In this document: positions 1 to 8,420 of the stretch, in pieces
Layout of the letters: every line of letters begins with the position of its first letter
Position numbering within the stretch: position 1 is the stretch's first letter
DNA from: an uncultured Bacilli bacterium
GTDB lineage: Bacteria > Bacillota_I > Bacilli_A > RF39 > UBA660
Assembly (NCBI GenBank): GCA_934087515.1
Contig: CAKOIY010000008.1
Location: forward strand, 1-28,086
Direction of reading: 5' to 3'
Length of the DNA: 28,086 nucleotides
Notes under the pieces: model-generated
The model's database searches: none
Told to the model about the DNA's origin: nothing
Seen by the model: only the letters and a program-made list of their open reading frames with translations
Position numbers and translations under genes: made by a program

Positions 1-6
1 TTTCAT
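1..6 (-). CDS. 5' end of a gene leaving the window (partial)
   Basis: Only the first two codons (ATG AAA) lie inside the window. A strong Shine-Dalgarno sequence, AAGGAGG at 17-23 on the minus strand, lies 10 bases upstream of the ATG. The gene follows the terminator of the Rpn-type gene, so it probably starts a new transcription unit. The product cannot be inferred. Confidence 0.55.
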
Positions 7-51
7 ACTTTTACGTCCTCCTTAGTATTATTTATACATTAATTCTATAAC

Positions 52-77
52 AAAAAAACCACTTTTTCAAGCAGTTT
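52..77 (-). terminator. Intrinsic terminator of the Rpn-type gene
   Basis: On the minus strand a 9-bp stem (AAACUGCUU with AAGUGGUUU, two G-U wobbles) closes a GAAA tetraloop and is followed directly by a run of U. The 5' arm overlaps the last codons of the upstream gene, an economical arrangement typical of AT-rich Bacillota. Confidence 0.75.
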
Positions 78-906
78 CTATTAGTTTTTCAATTTCTTCT
101 TTTTTTAATCCTGTTGTTCTAGATATGATATCTATACTTATATTTTCTTTTAATAATGCTTTTGCTGTTTCGACAATTCCTTCTTTAATTCCTTCTTCTT
201 TACCTTCTCTTATAGCTTCATTCTTTAAAGTATTGATTACCATTTCATTATCTTTTTCTTGTGATATCACATTTACAAATTCTGAATCTTCATTTAGTTC
301 TTCAACATTTTTCATATACTTTTCCATATATTCATGTCCTTTCTTTTTACACAACTTCTTTAAGTCATCTTTATCTAATCCCAACATTAAGAAATGACTA
401 TACTTTAGTGCTTTCCTCTTATCACCATGATACCACATATTAAGTAATAAATCCATATTTATTTCCCTTATTATCATTTTATCACAATACTTTATTCCTT
501 TATCTGACTGAACATAATAATCAGTTATTACATCACCTTTTAAACCTTTTCCCCAAGTTATATTAAGAAGTATATGAAGTGGTACATTATCATAAGATTC
601 CCCTCGTGAAACACTATTTGAAAATACACTTGATAAATATGCTAAATTCCTTATTGGAAGACTATTATAATAGCCATTATTTATTTCTACTATTATATTA
701 CCTATATCTGTTTTTACATTAATATCTAAAGTCTTACTTCTTATAGAATAATTCTTTTTAGGTAATTCATTAAGCATTATTTTATAATCTTTTACATCTC
801 TTTCTAAAGCAAAATTAAGAAATGGACGAAATACCACTTTATCATTTTTAGCAGCATTTTTAAATACAGCATCATATCTTGCATTATAGAATTGTTTTTT
901 TGTCAT
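67..906 (-). CDS. Rpn family recombination-promoting nuclease / putative transposase (PD-(D/E)XK)
   Basis: This 279-residue protein looks like a full-length member of the Rpn/PDDEXK-transposase family, DNA endonucleases linked to RecA-independent recombination. The N-terminus has the typical 'YDAVFKNA' opening. The nuclease core is the stretch 'LDINVKTDIGNIIVEIN' (about residues 60-76), where D and E-x-N match the D...E-x-Q/N catalytic pattern. The C-terminus carries the usual tail: a charged helix rich in 'EGKEEGIKEG' and a small helical module ('ISRTTGLKKEEIEKL') often found in these proteins. It has its own promoter and terminator, so it appears to be a single-gene unit. It could be a domesticated nuclease rather than a mobile gene; I see no transposon ends that clearly bracket it. 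Confidence 0.85.
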   Translation of the reverse strand: MTKKQFYNARYDAVFKNAAKNDKVVFRPFLNFALERDVKDYKIMLNELPKKNYSIRSKTLDINVKTDIGNIIVEINNGYYNSLPIRNLAYLSSVFSNSVSRGESYDNVPLHILLNITWGKGLKGDVITDYYVQSDKGIKYCDKMIIREINMDLLLNMWYHGDKRKALKYSHFLMLGLDKDDLKKLCKKKGHEYMEKYMKNVEELNEDSEFVNVISQEKDNEMVINTLKNEAIREGKEEGIKEGIVETAKALLKENISIDIISRTTGLKKEEIEKLIETA

Positions 907-936
907 TTTTCCATCACCAATCCCCCTTACACAAAC

Positions 937-965
937 ACTATATACTAAATAAAAACACTTGTAAA
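937..965 (-). promoter_or_regulatory. Sigma-A-type promoter of the Rpn-type gene
   Basis: On the minus strand TTTACA (960-965) and TATAGT (937-942) are separated by 17 bases. The predicted start near 930 gives a leader of about 24 bases before the ATG at 906, with G-rich sequence that can serve as ribosome-binding site. Confidence 0.6.
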
Positions 966-993
966 ATACTAAAACATAAGATTTAAACCCAAA

Positions 994-1155
994 AAAGTAT
1001 AAGAAACATAAATATTCTCTTATACTAAATTAAGTTTTTCAAATAAAAAACATATCTCAAACATTACAAAGTAATAAAATTTAATAAATTTACTTTTTTT
1101 GTACTTTGTAACATTATAAATAAAAAGTATAAGATTTGAGTGTTTCTTATACTTT
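994..1155. repeat. Cluster of inverted AAAGTATAAG repeats
   Basis: The outermost arms are a perfect 15-bp inverted repeat (AAAGTATAAGAAACA at 994-1008 and its complement at 1141-1155), 162 bp end to end. Inside, AAAGTATAAG recurs at 1124-1133 and pairs with 1146-1155 to form a hairpin, and AGTATAAG (996-1003) pairs with CTTATACT (1019-1026). A further 10-bp inverted repeat, TTACAAAGTA at 1064-1073, pairs with 1102-1111. The segment is extremely AT-rich and contains no open reading frame of note. It separates the Rpn gene from the end of the surface-polymer locus. It may be a small non-autonomous element or a set of overlapping transcription-end hairpins; no clear target-site duplication is visible. 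Confidence 0.6.
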
Positions 1156-1204
1156 GATTTTATTATTTTGCTAACTTTTTTGTTTGTTTTATATTAATGT
1201 TGTT

Positions 1205-3847
1205 TTATTTATTATTATCAATATCTAAAATTGCTTTGTATACTCTTTTGCAGTTATTTTTATCATTAAATTCAAAGAATTCATCAATACGTTTACGATA
1301 TTTTTTATCTAGAGCACAATCATTTTTTATGAATTTTATTATTTCTTTTACTGCATCTTCGTAATTGGTAACAACCGGCCCGAAACCATCTTTATCATGA
1401 GTAAAATAACCTGGAACATAGGTTTTTTGTAATTTGAAGAATGTGTCTTTATCGTACTGAGTGTATAAAATTGGTTTTCTTAAGTAAGAAAAGTCAAAGC
1501 AAACACTTGAGTAATCTGTAACTAATAATTTTGCTTCTGATAATAGTTTTGAATATACAGGGTTTACTATAATATCGAAGACGTCGTTATTGTTAAAATC
1601 ATCAACATCTCTACTATGGGCTGGGTGAAGTGCAAATATACCTTTATAACCGTATTTTTTCATAGTTTCAAGTAATTCTTTATCATTTATTAATTTAGAA
1701 TAAAACTCAAAGTATTTGCTATGTTTAAACTTGGGATTTTTTGCTCTTAAGCCTGTTTTATAATCAAATCTTCCTGCTAGATTATGTCTCCAAGTTGGAG
1801 CGATAACTATTTGTTTTTTTGATTTATTATCAAGTAAATCATATCTAGGTAAACCTAATAATTTAACTACGTCTTTAGTAAATCCATATTTTCCATTAAC
1901 GATTGATTCTTGTTCTTTTTTAGAACTTGTTATAAATAAACTAATATCTTTTTCATAAGAGTTAAGCCAGAAAGATAAATCATTATGAATGACACCATGT
2001 TGTAAGAATACAAAATCAAAATTATATAAATTACTATAGTAACTGAAATCTTTACCAAATGCATTATAAACAAAATTATCTGCATGTGATGAGATTATTT
2101 TATCAGCAAGTAAAAAGTATAGTTTATATTTAAATGAATTATATTTTAATACTTTTCCGTATTTTTTAACAATATCATAATCTTCACAATTTTTTAACAA
2201 TACAAAGTATGGTTTTATATTTTTATTATTTTGTTTTATAACATATTTAAATAAGGCAAATCCATTATCTTTAGCAGCTTCTAATCTATCAGTAAATAAC
2301 CATATTTGTTTATGTTTAAATAGTTTAAATATTCTATAAACAAATCTATATAGCAAAACATCAAATCTACCTTTTTTAATAGCTAATTTGTTTTGTCTTG
2401 CTGAGAATCTAAGTCTGTTAAACATGGTATTTTTAACTGCTTTTATTTTTCTTTTGTAATAATAAAAGATGTGTTTTTTAGTTATATAACATGTTTTTTT
2501 TGTGGAACTTAATTTTGAGAAAATACCTCCTCCAAAAGCAAGTCTGATTACTTTTCCATCAGGAGTTTCTAATTCAAAGTGAAGACTTTTGAAATTTTTT
2601 AAAGATATTTTTTCTTCGAAGCCTTTTGATGTATAAAATGATTTATTGAAAAAATATTTTGCATGAGCATTAGTTGTTTTAAGATCAAGTTTTATTCTTT
2701 CATCATTGTTTATGACTAAAAATATTGTTTCTTTATCTCCAATGGTATTTACTAGTCCTTTTATTAGTAAATTATTATCTATTACTTTCATGGTAGGTAT
2801 TTTAAGCAAGCCTGGTCTTCTTACTTTACTTATTAAGAAGTCTTTATAATATATACTCATATCTTTGTATTCTAGTTCATTTAATATATCTTTTCCTAAT
2901 TTGAATTTTATCATTTCTAGTTTGTAATCAGGTAAATTTTTTAAACTAGTTATAGTTTCGATATCGATTTCTTTAAATAATTCTTTTGAAAGTTTTATAT
3001 AATCTTCTACTACATTTTCTGAAATGGTGTTAGGAATTTCTGCTCTTGTTCTAGAACTGTATTCATATGCAACGTAATATTGAATAAATGGCAGAACTTT
3101 TCCGTATTTTTTCTTAGATAAATCAAATAGGTATTTATAACATAGTTTAGGGGTGTTAATATACCAATCTTCTGATTCATTTTTTGTTTGGATAGCAGAA
3201 TTACCACTTCTTCGGTTTCTATAATAATACAAGGACGAAGATACAAGTCCTAGTTTGCTTGAATCTAGTAATAATTCCAGAATGAATTTTGCATCTTCTG
3301 AATATTTTATTCTTTCATCAAAGTGAAGATTTTTTAATGCTTCTTTTCTAAAGAAAGCTGATGATGAACTAAGTTGAATATGATCCCATTCTTCATTTAT
3401 ATCTATTACTTTATCCTTATCAAATTTATAATCTAATGGACTATAGTTACTTGAAGCTTCAAAACTTTTTATTCTTACCCCTACTATGTTTAAATCATCA
3501 TTTTTTTCATATAAAGTAAGTACTTTTTTAAAGACGTTTTTATCCCATTTATCATCTGAATCTAAAAAGTTTATATATTTTCCAGATGCATGTTTTAGTC
3601 CATTGTTTCTAGCATTTGATACGCCTTTATTTTTTTGTTTTATATATTTGATATTATTTTTAAATAATGACTCATATTTTAAACAAATTTTTTCTGAGTT
3701 ATCTGTAGATCCATCATTTACTAGTATTATTTCAATATTCTTTTTAAAACCTATGGTTTGTCCTATTACACTTTTTATTGTTTCCTCTAAATAATTTTCA
3801 ACATTATATACGGGTATAATTACTGAAAATAAAAATTCATTTTTCAT
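1205..3847 (-). CDS. Bifunctional GT2 glycosyltransferase / CDP-polyol phosphotransferase (TagF-like)
   Basis: An 880-residue two-enzyme protein. Residues about 6-230 are a GT-A family 2 glycosyltransferase, with the opening 'FSVIIPVYN', 'VNDGSTD' at 43-49 and the metal-binding DSDD at 96-99. A helical region and a beta-rich accessory segment (about 350-450) follow. Residues about 513-875 are a CDP-glycerol:poly(glycerophosphate) glycerophosphotransferase domain, with the 'QHG' histidine near 617, 'APTWR' near 683, the 'HP' histidine near 741 and 'TDYSS' at 777-781; the two histidines correspond to the catalytic pair known in TagF. It probably adds a sugar and polyol-phosphate units during assembly of a teichoic-acid-like chain on the cytoplasmic face. 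The start has a strong AAGGAGG. Its own promoter separates it from tagH. The GT2 plus accessory part is paralogous to the C-terminal half of the protein at 10974-13568. Confidence 0.9.
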   Translation of the reverse strand: MKNEFLFSVIIPVYNVENYLEETIKSVIGQTIGFKKNIEIILVNDGSTDNSEKICLKYESLFKNNIKYIKQKNKGVSNARNNGLKHASGKYINFLDSDDKWDKNVFKKVLTLYEKNDDLNIVGVRIKSFEASSNYSPLDYKFDKDKVIDINEEWDHIQLSSSSAFFRKEALKNLHFDERIKYSEDAKFILELLLDSSKLGLVSSSLYYYRNRRSGNSAIQTKNESEDWYINTPKLCYKYLFDLSKKKYGKVLPFIQYYVAYEYSSRTRAEIPNTISENVVEDYIKLSKELFKEIDIETITSLKNLPDYKLEMIKFKLGKDILNELEYKDMSIYYKDFLISKVRRPGLLKIPTMKVIDNNLLIKGLVNTIGDKETIFLVINNDERIKLDLKTTNAHAKYFFNKSFYTSKGFEEKISLKNFKSLHFELETPDGKVIRLAFGGGIFSKLSSTKKTCYITKKHIFYYYKRKIKAVKNTMFNRLRFSARQNKLAIKKGRFDVLLYRFVYRIFKLFKHKQIWLFTDRLEAAKDNGFALFKYVIKQNNKNIKPYFVLLKNCEDYDIVKKYGKVLKYNSFKYKLYFLLADKIISSHADNFVYNAFGKDFSYYSNLYNFDFVFLQHGVIHNDLSFWLNSYEKDISLFITSSKKEQESIVNGKYGFTKDVVKLLGLPRYDLLDNKSKKQIVIAPTWRHNLAGRFDYKTGLRAKNPKFKHSKYFEFYSKLINDKELLETMKKYGYKGIFALHPAHSRDVDDFNNNDVFDIIVNPVYSKLLSEAKLLVTDYSSVCFDFSYLRKPILYTQYDKDTFFKLQKTYVPGYFTHDKDGFGPVVTNYEDAVKEIIKFIKNDCALDKKYRKRIDEFFEFNDKNNCKRVYKAILDIDNNK

Positions 3848-3971
3848 TTTATTTCCTCCTTATGCAAAATAGATATTAAAATTTTCATTTTAAATATAAC
3901 TTTGTTTTAATTTAACAAACAACAAAATAAGTTAAAATCATATAGATTCCAACCACTTTATTCTTAATTTA

Positions 3972-4000
3972 ATTATACAAAAAAAAGACTAATTTGTCAG
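3972..4000 (-). promoter_or_regulatory. Sigma-A-type promoter of the GT2/TagF gene
   Basis: On the minus strand CTGACA (3995-4000) and TATAAT (3972-3977) are 17 bases apart, close to consensus. The start near 3965 leaves a leader of about 118 bases before the ATG at 3847. The -35 box lies inside the hairpin proposed as the tagH terminator. Confidence 0.65.
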
Positions 4001-4010
4001 CCTTTTTGAT
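3981..4010 (-). terminator. Possible terminator after tagH, overlapping the next promoter
   Basis: On the minus strand an A-run, GGCTGAC, a short loop and GTC are followed by eight U. Only the GAC/GUC core pairs perfectly, flanked by A/U pairing across a small bulge, so it is a weak hairpin. Its U tail is the spacer of the promoter at 3972-4000. Confidence 0.4.
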
Positions 4011-4052
4011 ATTTTTTTATAATTTTTAGTAGTTTATAAAATACTTTTATAC

Positions 4053-4796
4053 TTAATCTAGACTTTTCATGTATTCTTCGTACTTAGTCACTATTTCTTC
4101 TGGGTCTCCATCGCCTTTTAAAACCCCTTCATTTATCCAAATAACTCTGTTACAAAGGTTTTTAAGAGTTCTAGAACTGTGTGAAACAATTATTACTGTT
4201 CTACTTTCATCTGATATAAGTTCTTTCATTTTATTATAACTTTTTTGTTGGAAACGAACATCCCCGACTGATAATACTTCATCTATAAGCATAATATCTG
4301 TTTCAAGTATTGCAGTTATTGCAAATGCTAATTTTGAATACATACCAGATGAATATGAGTTTACTGGTTTGTAAATGAAATCTCCTAGTTCTGAGAATTC
4401 TATAATATCGTTTAAGCGTTCTTTTATTTGTTCTTCTGTATAACCCAGTAAAAGTCCTGATAGGAATATATTTTCATAACCAGATAATCTTCTTTGGAAC
4501 CCTACTCCTATTGAAAGAAGGGAAATTGTATTTCCATGTAAATCTATTGTTCCAGAATCTGCAGAGAAAATACCTGCGATTGCTCTTAAAAGAGTTGATT
4601 TTCCTGAACCATTTTTTCCACATATACCAAGTATTTGACCTTTTGGTATTTCGAAAGAAACATTTTTTACAGCATGGAATTCTTTGGCATTAAATAAATT
4701 TTTTATTCCTGATTTTACTAAAGAAAATTTCTTGATGTCTTTATAAAAAATATTTAAATCTTTTACTGTAACAGCAATTTCTTTTTTCTTTTCCAT
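4053..4796 (-). CDS. tagH: Teichoic acid export ABC transporter, ATP-binding subunit
   Basis: A 247-residue ATPase of the TagH/RfbB type that powers export of a lipid-linked teichoic acid or related glycopolymer with the permease encoded just upstream. Visible motifs are Walker A 'GICGKNGSGKS' (57-67), Q-loop 'GFQ' (99-101), the signature 'SSGM' (149-152, the variant usual in polysaccharide exporters), Walker B 'IMLIDE' (168-173) and the H-loop histidine at 206. It lacks the long C-terminal extension of Bacillus TagH and ends soon after the nucleotide-binding domain. Its ATG overlaps the stop codon of tagG by one base (TAATG), indicating translational coupling. Confidence 0.93.
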   Translation of the reverse strand: MEKKKEIAVTVKDLNIFYKDIKKFSLVKSGIKNLFNAKEFHAVKNVSFEIPKGQILGICGKNGSGKSTLLRAIAGIFSADSGTIDLHGNTISLLSIGVGFQRRLSGYENIFLSGLLLGYTEEQIKERLNDIIEFSELGDFIYKPVNSYSSGMYSKLAFAITAILETDIMLIDEVLSVGDVRFQQKSYNKMKELISDESRTVIIVSHSSRTLKNLCNRVIWINEGVLKGDGDPEEIVTKYEEYMKSLD

Positions 4797-5584
4797 TATT
4801 TCATCACCTTTACGTATGTATTTTCGTATTTATATATAGTCTTAATTCCAATTAATGATAGAACTACTCCTAGTATAATCCAAATAGAAAGTAATAATAA
4901 ATTTGGAGTTGTTTGGTATAGTAAACAATCTCTAAAGAATGCTATAACTGCAGCTATTGGGTTGTAGTCTAACAAAATTTTGTTATATGGTGCTGGTACT
5001 CTCTCTGCAATTGGAAAGAATACTCCAGACATGTAAAATAACATTCTAAGAACAATTGGTACTAGGTTTTTTAAATCTTCAACAAATACTCCGAAGTGCA
5101 TGAATATTGAAGCAACACCAAATGTAACTAGGTAAAGTCCTATATAGATAGGGATAAAGAATAATACATTCCATGAAATTGGAATTTGATAGATTGCCAT
5201 ACAAATTATAACTAAACTAAATGATATTAGAAATTTAACAGTATTTACGGACATTTTAGTAATTAAAAGTACGAATTTTGGAACATAAACTTTAATAACA
5301 GTATCTCTGTTTGCTCTTACTAAGCTTACTGCTGCACTTACTGTTCCTTGGAAGAAGTTCCAGGTTGTAATACCTATAAATACAAATACTGGGAAATACT
5401 CTATTTTTGATTTAAATACTACAATGGCTATAAAAGTATAAATTAACATAAAACAAATTGGATTTAAAAATAACCAAATCCAACTTAAATATGATCCTGT
5501 TACTTCTGTTTTTAATTGTGATTTTGTAGCGTATGTAATGTATTTCGAGTATTTTTTCAAATCGCTTATAAATCTATTAATCAT
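4796..5584 (-). CDS. tagG: Teichoic acid export ABC transporter, permease subunit
   Basis: A 262-residue ABC-2 type permease with about six hydrophobic membrane segments, the membrane partner of the TagH ATPase. The cytoplasmic start 'YATKSQLKTEV' and 'SYLSWIWLFLNPICFMLIY' are typical of TagG/RfbA permeases. The start is taken at the ATG at 5584: the sequence AAAGGTG lies 9 bases upstream, whereas reading further upstream would cut deep into the preceding gene. With this start the gene overlaps the nucleotidyltransferase by 8 bases, so the two are probably translationally coupled. It would move the finished polymer across the cytoplasmic membrane. Confidence 0.92.
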   Translation of the reverse strand: MINRFISDLKKYSKYITYATKSQLKTEVTGSYLSWIWLFLNPICFMLIYTFIAIVVFKSKIEYFPVFVFIGITTWNFFQGTVSAAVSLVRANRDTVIKVYVPKFVLLITKMSVNTVKFLISFSLVIICMAIYQIPISWNVLFFIPIYIGLYLVTFGVASIFMHFGVFVEDLKNLVPIVLRMLFYMSGVFFPIAERVPAPYNKILLDYNPIAAVIAFFRDCLLYQTTPNLLLLSIWIILGVVLSLIGIKTIYKYENTYVKVMK

Positions 5585-6188
5585 TACTATCATCACCTTT
5601 TTGTAATTTACTGTTTTCGTACTCTTTTGGAGTATTGAAATCGATCGTATCTTTGTCAACTATTATAAATTTATCTGCTATTTTTTTAACATCAAATTCT
5701 AAATTCATGAATGATTGGTAAACTTGCCAACCTTTACAATTTTTTATTTTTCCTTCTAGATATAATTTTCTAACGCGCTCAACGTGTTTTTTAAATAGCT
5801 TACTGTCTTTTATTTTTATTGCTACTATTGATTTTTCGTTTCCAAAAAACAAAATATCATCTGGTTTTGTATTTAAAATAATGTCTATAGATTCATCTGG
5901 ATAATATGTATCGCCATATAGAAAACAGATATTGTCTTCAATTAGTTCTTCAGTGAATCTATCTATTTCTAAAACATTATTTTTAGGTTCGTATCTAGTG
6001 GAACCTTCTATATCATATCTTTTGTCATGAGATGTAATAATAACATCTGGATTGTTTAGCCTTTCATTGAGTTGTCTTACAGTTCGTTTTATTAAAGGTT
6101 CTCCATTAATTGTAACAAAATGTTTGGGTATACCTTTATAATCATCCCAACGAATTGCTTTTCCATCACACATTATTATGTATTTCAT
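5577..6188 (-). CDS. Small GT-A-fold nucleotidyltransferase (polymer precursor activation)
   Basis: A 203-residue protein resembling nucleotide-sugar and MobA-like nucleotidyltransferases. The N-terminal 'MKYIIMCDGKAIRW' stands where the G-x-G-T/S-R loop normally lies and is degenerate. It is followed by 'GIPKHFVTINGEPLI', with the conserved lysine that binds the phosphate, and by 'FLYGDTYY' with the acidic residue expected for metal. By position between two teichoic-acid genes it probably makes an activated (NDP- or CDP-linked) precursor for the polymer. The substrate cannot be read from sequence and it is not a standard TagD/TarI. It lies 8 bases after the TagB-like gene and overlaps tagG, so it belongs to the same operon. 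Confidence 0.72.
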   Translation of the reverse strand: MKYIIMCDGKAIRWDDYKGIPKHFVTINGEPLIKRTVRQLNERLNNPDVIITSHDKRYDIEGSTRYEPKNNVLEIDRFTEELIEDNICFLYGDTYYPDESIDIILNTKPDDILFFGNEKSIVAIKIKDSKLFKKHVERVRKLYLEGKIKNCKGWQVYQSFMNLEFDVKKIADKFIIVDKDTIDFNTPKEYENSKLQKGDDSND

Positions 6189-6196
6189 TCTATCAC

Positions 6197-7312
6197 CTAA
6201 TTATTAATATTTTTCATTATATAGTCTACTATTAATTTTGTTGACTCTCCTAGTTTGCTTGGTAGATATTTTTTTCTAAAATCTTCATATGCTTTAATAT
6301 CGTAAGAATTTTCGTTTATTATTTTAAATAAATCTTTTATATTTTTTGAAGCACAAGTTGGTAAAACTTTAGTAGCATCTAAATTTATACCGTTTTCTTT
6401 CATGTATTTGTCATAATCATAAACATAAAAAAGAACTTTTTTGTCAAGAATAGCAGCTTCCAAACATATTGATGAATAATCAGTTATAACATAATCAGCA
6501 ATAGCTAAAAGTTCTATGTTTTTAAATCCTGGGCAATCATATATAACATTATGATCAAATTCAAGTGGTTGATTTGGATGTCCTCTTACAATTAATATAA
6601 AGTCGTCTTTATTATATTCTTTGAACATTTTATCTGGGCCATCTATATCATATTTTCTAAATGTCGGAACATAATATACTATTTTTTTGTTTTTGAATTC
6701 TGGATATTTTTTTAATACTTCTTCTTTAAATTTGTTTTCATTTTCTAATAGATAATCTATTCTAGGAAGTCCATAATGTAATAAAACATCTTTTTTTACG
6801 TTAAATCCTGCTTCATAGAATTTATCAAATGCTGGACCACCGGCAAGTATTTTTGTATAGTTTTTATGCATACACATAAGTTCGGCCATTTTTTTGCTTC
6901 TTCCGGAAGTGGTATCAAGTGTTTGGTATCCAGACTTTTTAATTTTACCAATAGAATGCCATATTTGCAAGACAACAAGACTTTTTTTATGATTTAAAAT
7001 ACAAACTGGAATACAGTAAGAATCTATTATTGCTATTTTAGATGTTGCTAAATGGTACATTTGTCTAATGATTGTAAAGAAATATCCTACTTTTTTTAAT
7101 ATATTTCCTTCGATTCTTTTGCACATAAATACCATTTTTATGCTACTATCTCTTTTGCTTATTTCATCCCTTATCATACTAAAGTCTGTATTTATATCAT
7201 TGGTTTGTCTGCTTATGAATACTATTTTTTTATTGTTAGTTGGTAGTAATTTTAAAAAGAAGTAAATAAATTTTAAAATACCCTTAAATATATGAATAGC
7301 TATTGTTTTCAT
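6197..7312 (-). CDS. CDP-glycerol glycerophosphotransferase family protein (TagB-like)
   Basis: A 371-residue single-domain member of the TagB/TagF family. 'LQIWHSIG' replaces the QHG-type motif (tryptophan and histidine conserved), 'YVPTFRKYD' corresponds to the APTWR region, 'VRGHPNQP' holds the HP histidine, and 'VITDYSSICLEAAIL' is the family signature near the C-terminus. It has an N-terminal hydrophobic/amphipathic segment that could hold it at the membrane. Length and lack of extra domains fit a primase (TagB-type, adding the first polyol-phosphate) while the fusion at 1205-3847 would be the polymerase; that division of labour is an inference. A GGAGG lies 5 bases before the ATG and a strong promoter lies just upstream, so this gene starts the tagB-like / nucleotidyltransferase / tagG / tagH transcript. 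Confidence 0.88.
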   Translation of the reverse strand: MKTIAIHIFKGILKFIYFFLKLLPTNNKKIVFISRQTNDINTDFSMIRDEISKRDSSIKMVFMCKRIEGNILKKVGYFFTIIRQMYHLATSKIAIIDSYCIPVCILNHKKSLVVLQIWHSIGKIKKSGYQTLDTTSGRSKKMAELMCMHKNYTKILAGGPAFDKFYEAGFNVKKDVLLHYGLPRIDYLLENENKFKEEVLKKYPEFKNKKIVYYVPTFRKYDIDGPDKMFKEYNKDDFILIVRGHPNQPLEFDHNVIYDCPGFKNIELLAIADYVITDYSSICLEAAILDKKVLFYVYDYDKYMKENGINLDATKVLPTCASKNIKDLFKIINENSYDIKAYEDFRKKYLPSKLGESTKLIVDYIMKNINN

Positions 7313-7339
7313 CTTACCTCCAAAAAATATTACATATTA

Positions 7340-7367
7340 ATTATAGCACAATATTTGTACTTATCAA
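7340..7367 (-). promoter_or_regulatory. Strong promoter of the TagB-like/tagGH operon
   Basis: On the minus strand TTGATA (7362-7367), a 16-base spacer and TATAAT (7340-7345), with TG one base before the -10 (TGCTATAAT), give an extended -10 promoter. It starts immediately after the stop of the ATP-grasp gene at 7372. No hairpin is visible between, so the upstream transcript probably also reads through. Confidence 0.72.
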
Positions 7368-7371
7368 AATT

Positions 7372-8412
7372 TTATTTTATTATACCCTGACTTTTGTAAT
7401 AGTTTCCTAACTTTTTATTTCGCTGTCCTCCAAAAATTTGGATTATATTTACTCCAGATGAATTATTGGCTTCTATAACATAAAAACTATCTTTTGTAGG
7501 AAGTATGTCCCACGCAATAAATTTAAAATCTGTTAATTCTGTTGCTACTTCGGTTATTTCTTCTTTTATATAGTCCCAATTAGGTATTTTTATGTCTTCT
7601 ATTAGACTGTTTGAATCCGGATGATTTTTGTATGTGTTTTTATTATTTAGTGATTTAGCTGCACTTAATGTTCCTTTGTTTAAATCAATATTTGCTATTA
7701 AACCTCCTTGACTACCATTATCTACTGGAATAGTTGTTTTTGTACCTATTCTTTGGACTGCTGCTAAAACTTCAATTTTTCCGTTTTTATTTCTTGCTGT
7801 TATGATCCTTATAGTGTTAGAGGTTTTTTCATATATTTTATCTAAATAAGCATTTTGTTTAATTCGTGTTGATATGAAATAATTATCTTTTTCTTCTAGT
7901 ATCTTTTTTAAATCTTTTTCAGATATTTCTTTAAAGTCTATAAAAAATTTATTTTTTTCGTAGTCTAGTCTAAATATTCCTCGACCTTTTCCTATGGAAA
8001 TGGGTTTAAAAAATAAACTTTTTTCTTTTTTTAGTTCTGTTATTACTTCTTCTAGTTTGATAACTTGATTATTTCTATTTTTGTATATTCCTTGTTCTTT
8101 TGTTATACATGTAGTAGGAACATTAACATAGTCTTTGATGATGTTATTACATATAAGCTTGTTATTAAGTTTATAAGCATTTGGGTAGTTTATTTTTCTT
8201 GATTTGTACCAATCGAATTCTGATAGGTATTCGTGTTTGTTTTTCTTGTTTAAGTTATATAATGCTACTTGATTAGCAGTAAATCCTCCAGAAAAATTGT
8301 AATATAGTCCTTTTAGGATAGGAACTTTGAATTTTCTAGGAGCAAGCACAATTCTAACTATAAATACTAGAAAAAGCCATATTAATCTTTTAATTTTATC
8401 TTTTGTTTTCAT
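7372..8412 (-). CDS. Sugar-transfer-associated ATP-grasp protein
   Basis: A 346-residue ATP-grasp ligase of the type found next to sugar transferases. The N-terminus has a hydrophobic stretch ('LIWLFLVFIVRIVL') that may anchor it to the membrane. Visible landmarks are 'SLFFKPISIGKGRG' (nucleotide-binding lysine and glycine loop), 'SNTIRIITA', 'DNGSQGG', and 'WDILPTKDSFYVIEANNSSG', where E and N coordinate magnesium. Such enzymes join a carboxylate to an amine or hydroxyl through an acyl-phosphate. Here an amino acid, peptide or hydroxy acid linked to the surface polymer is a reasonable guess. It lies 8 bases after the CapA-like gene. It is the most divergent of the three ATP-grasp domains in this locus. 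Confidence 0.85.
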   Translation of the reverse strand: MKTKDKIKRLIWLFLVFIVRIVLAPRKFKVPILKGLYYNFSGGFTANQVALYNLNKKNKHEYLSEFDWYKSRKINYPNAYKLNNKLICNNIIKDYVNVPTTCITKEQGIYKNRNNQVIKLEEVITELKKEKSLFFKPISIGKGRGIFRLDYEKNKFFIDFKEISEKDLKKILEEKDNYFISTRIKQNAYLDKIYEKTSNTIRIITARNKNGKIEVLAAVQRIGTKTTIPVDNGSQGGLIANIDLNKGTLSAAKSLNNKNTYKNHPDSNSLIEDIKIPNWDYIKEEITEVATELTDFKFIAWDILPTKDSFYVIEANNSSGVNIIQIFGGQRNKKLGNYYKSQGIIK

Positions 8413-8420
8413 GATAACGC

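Noticed and set aside
67..1155. Complete transposon formed by the Rpn-type gene plus the 994-1155 repeats
   Set aside because: The inverted repeats lie on one side of the gene only, no matching copy is visible near 1-66, and no target duplication is seen.
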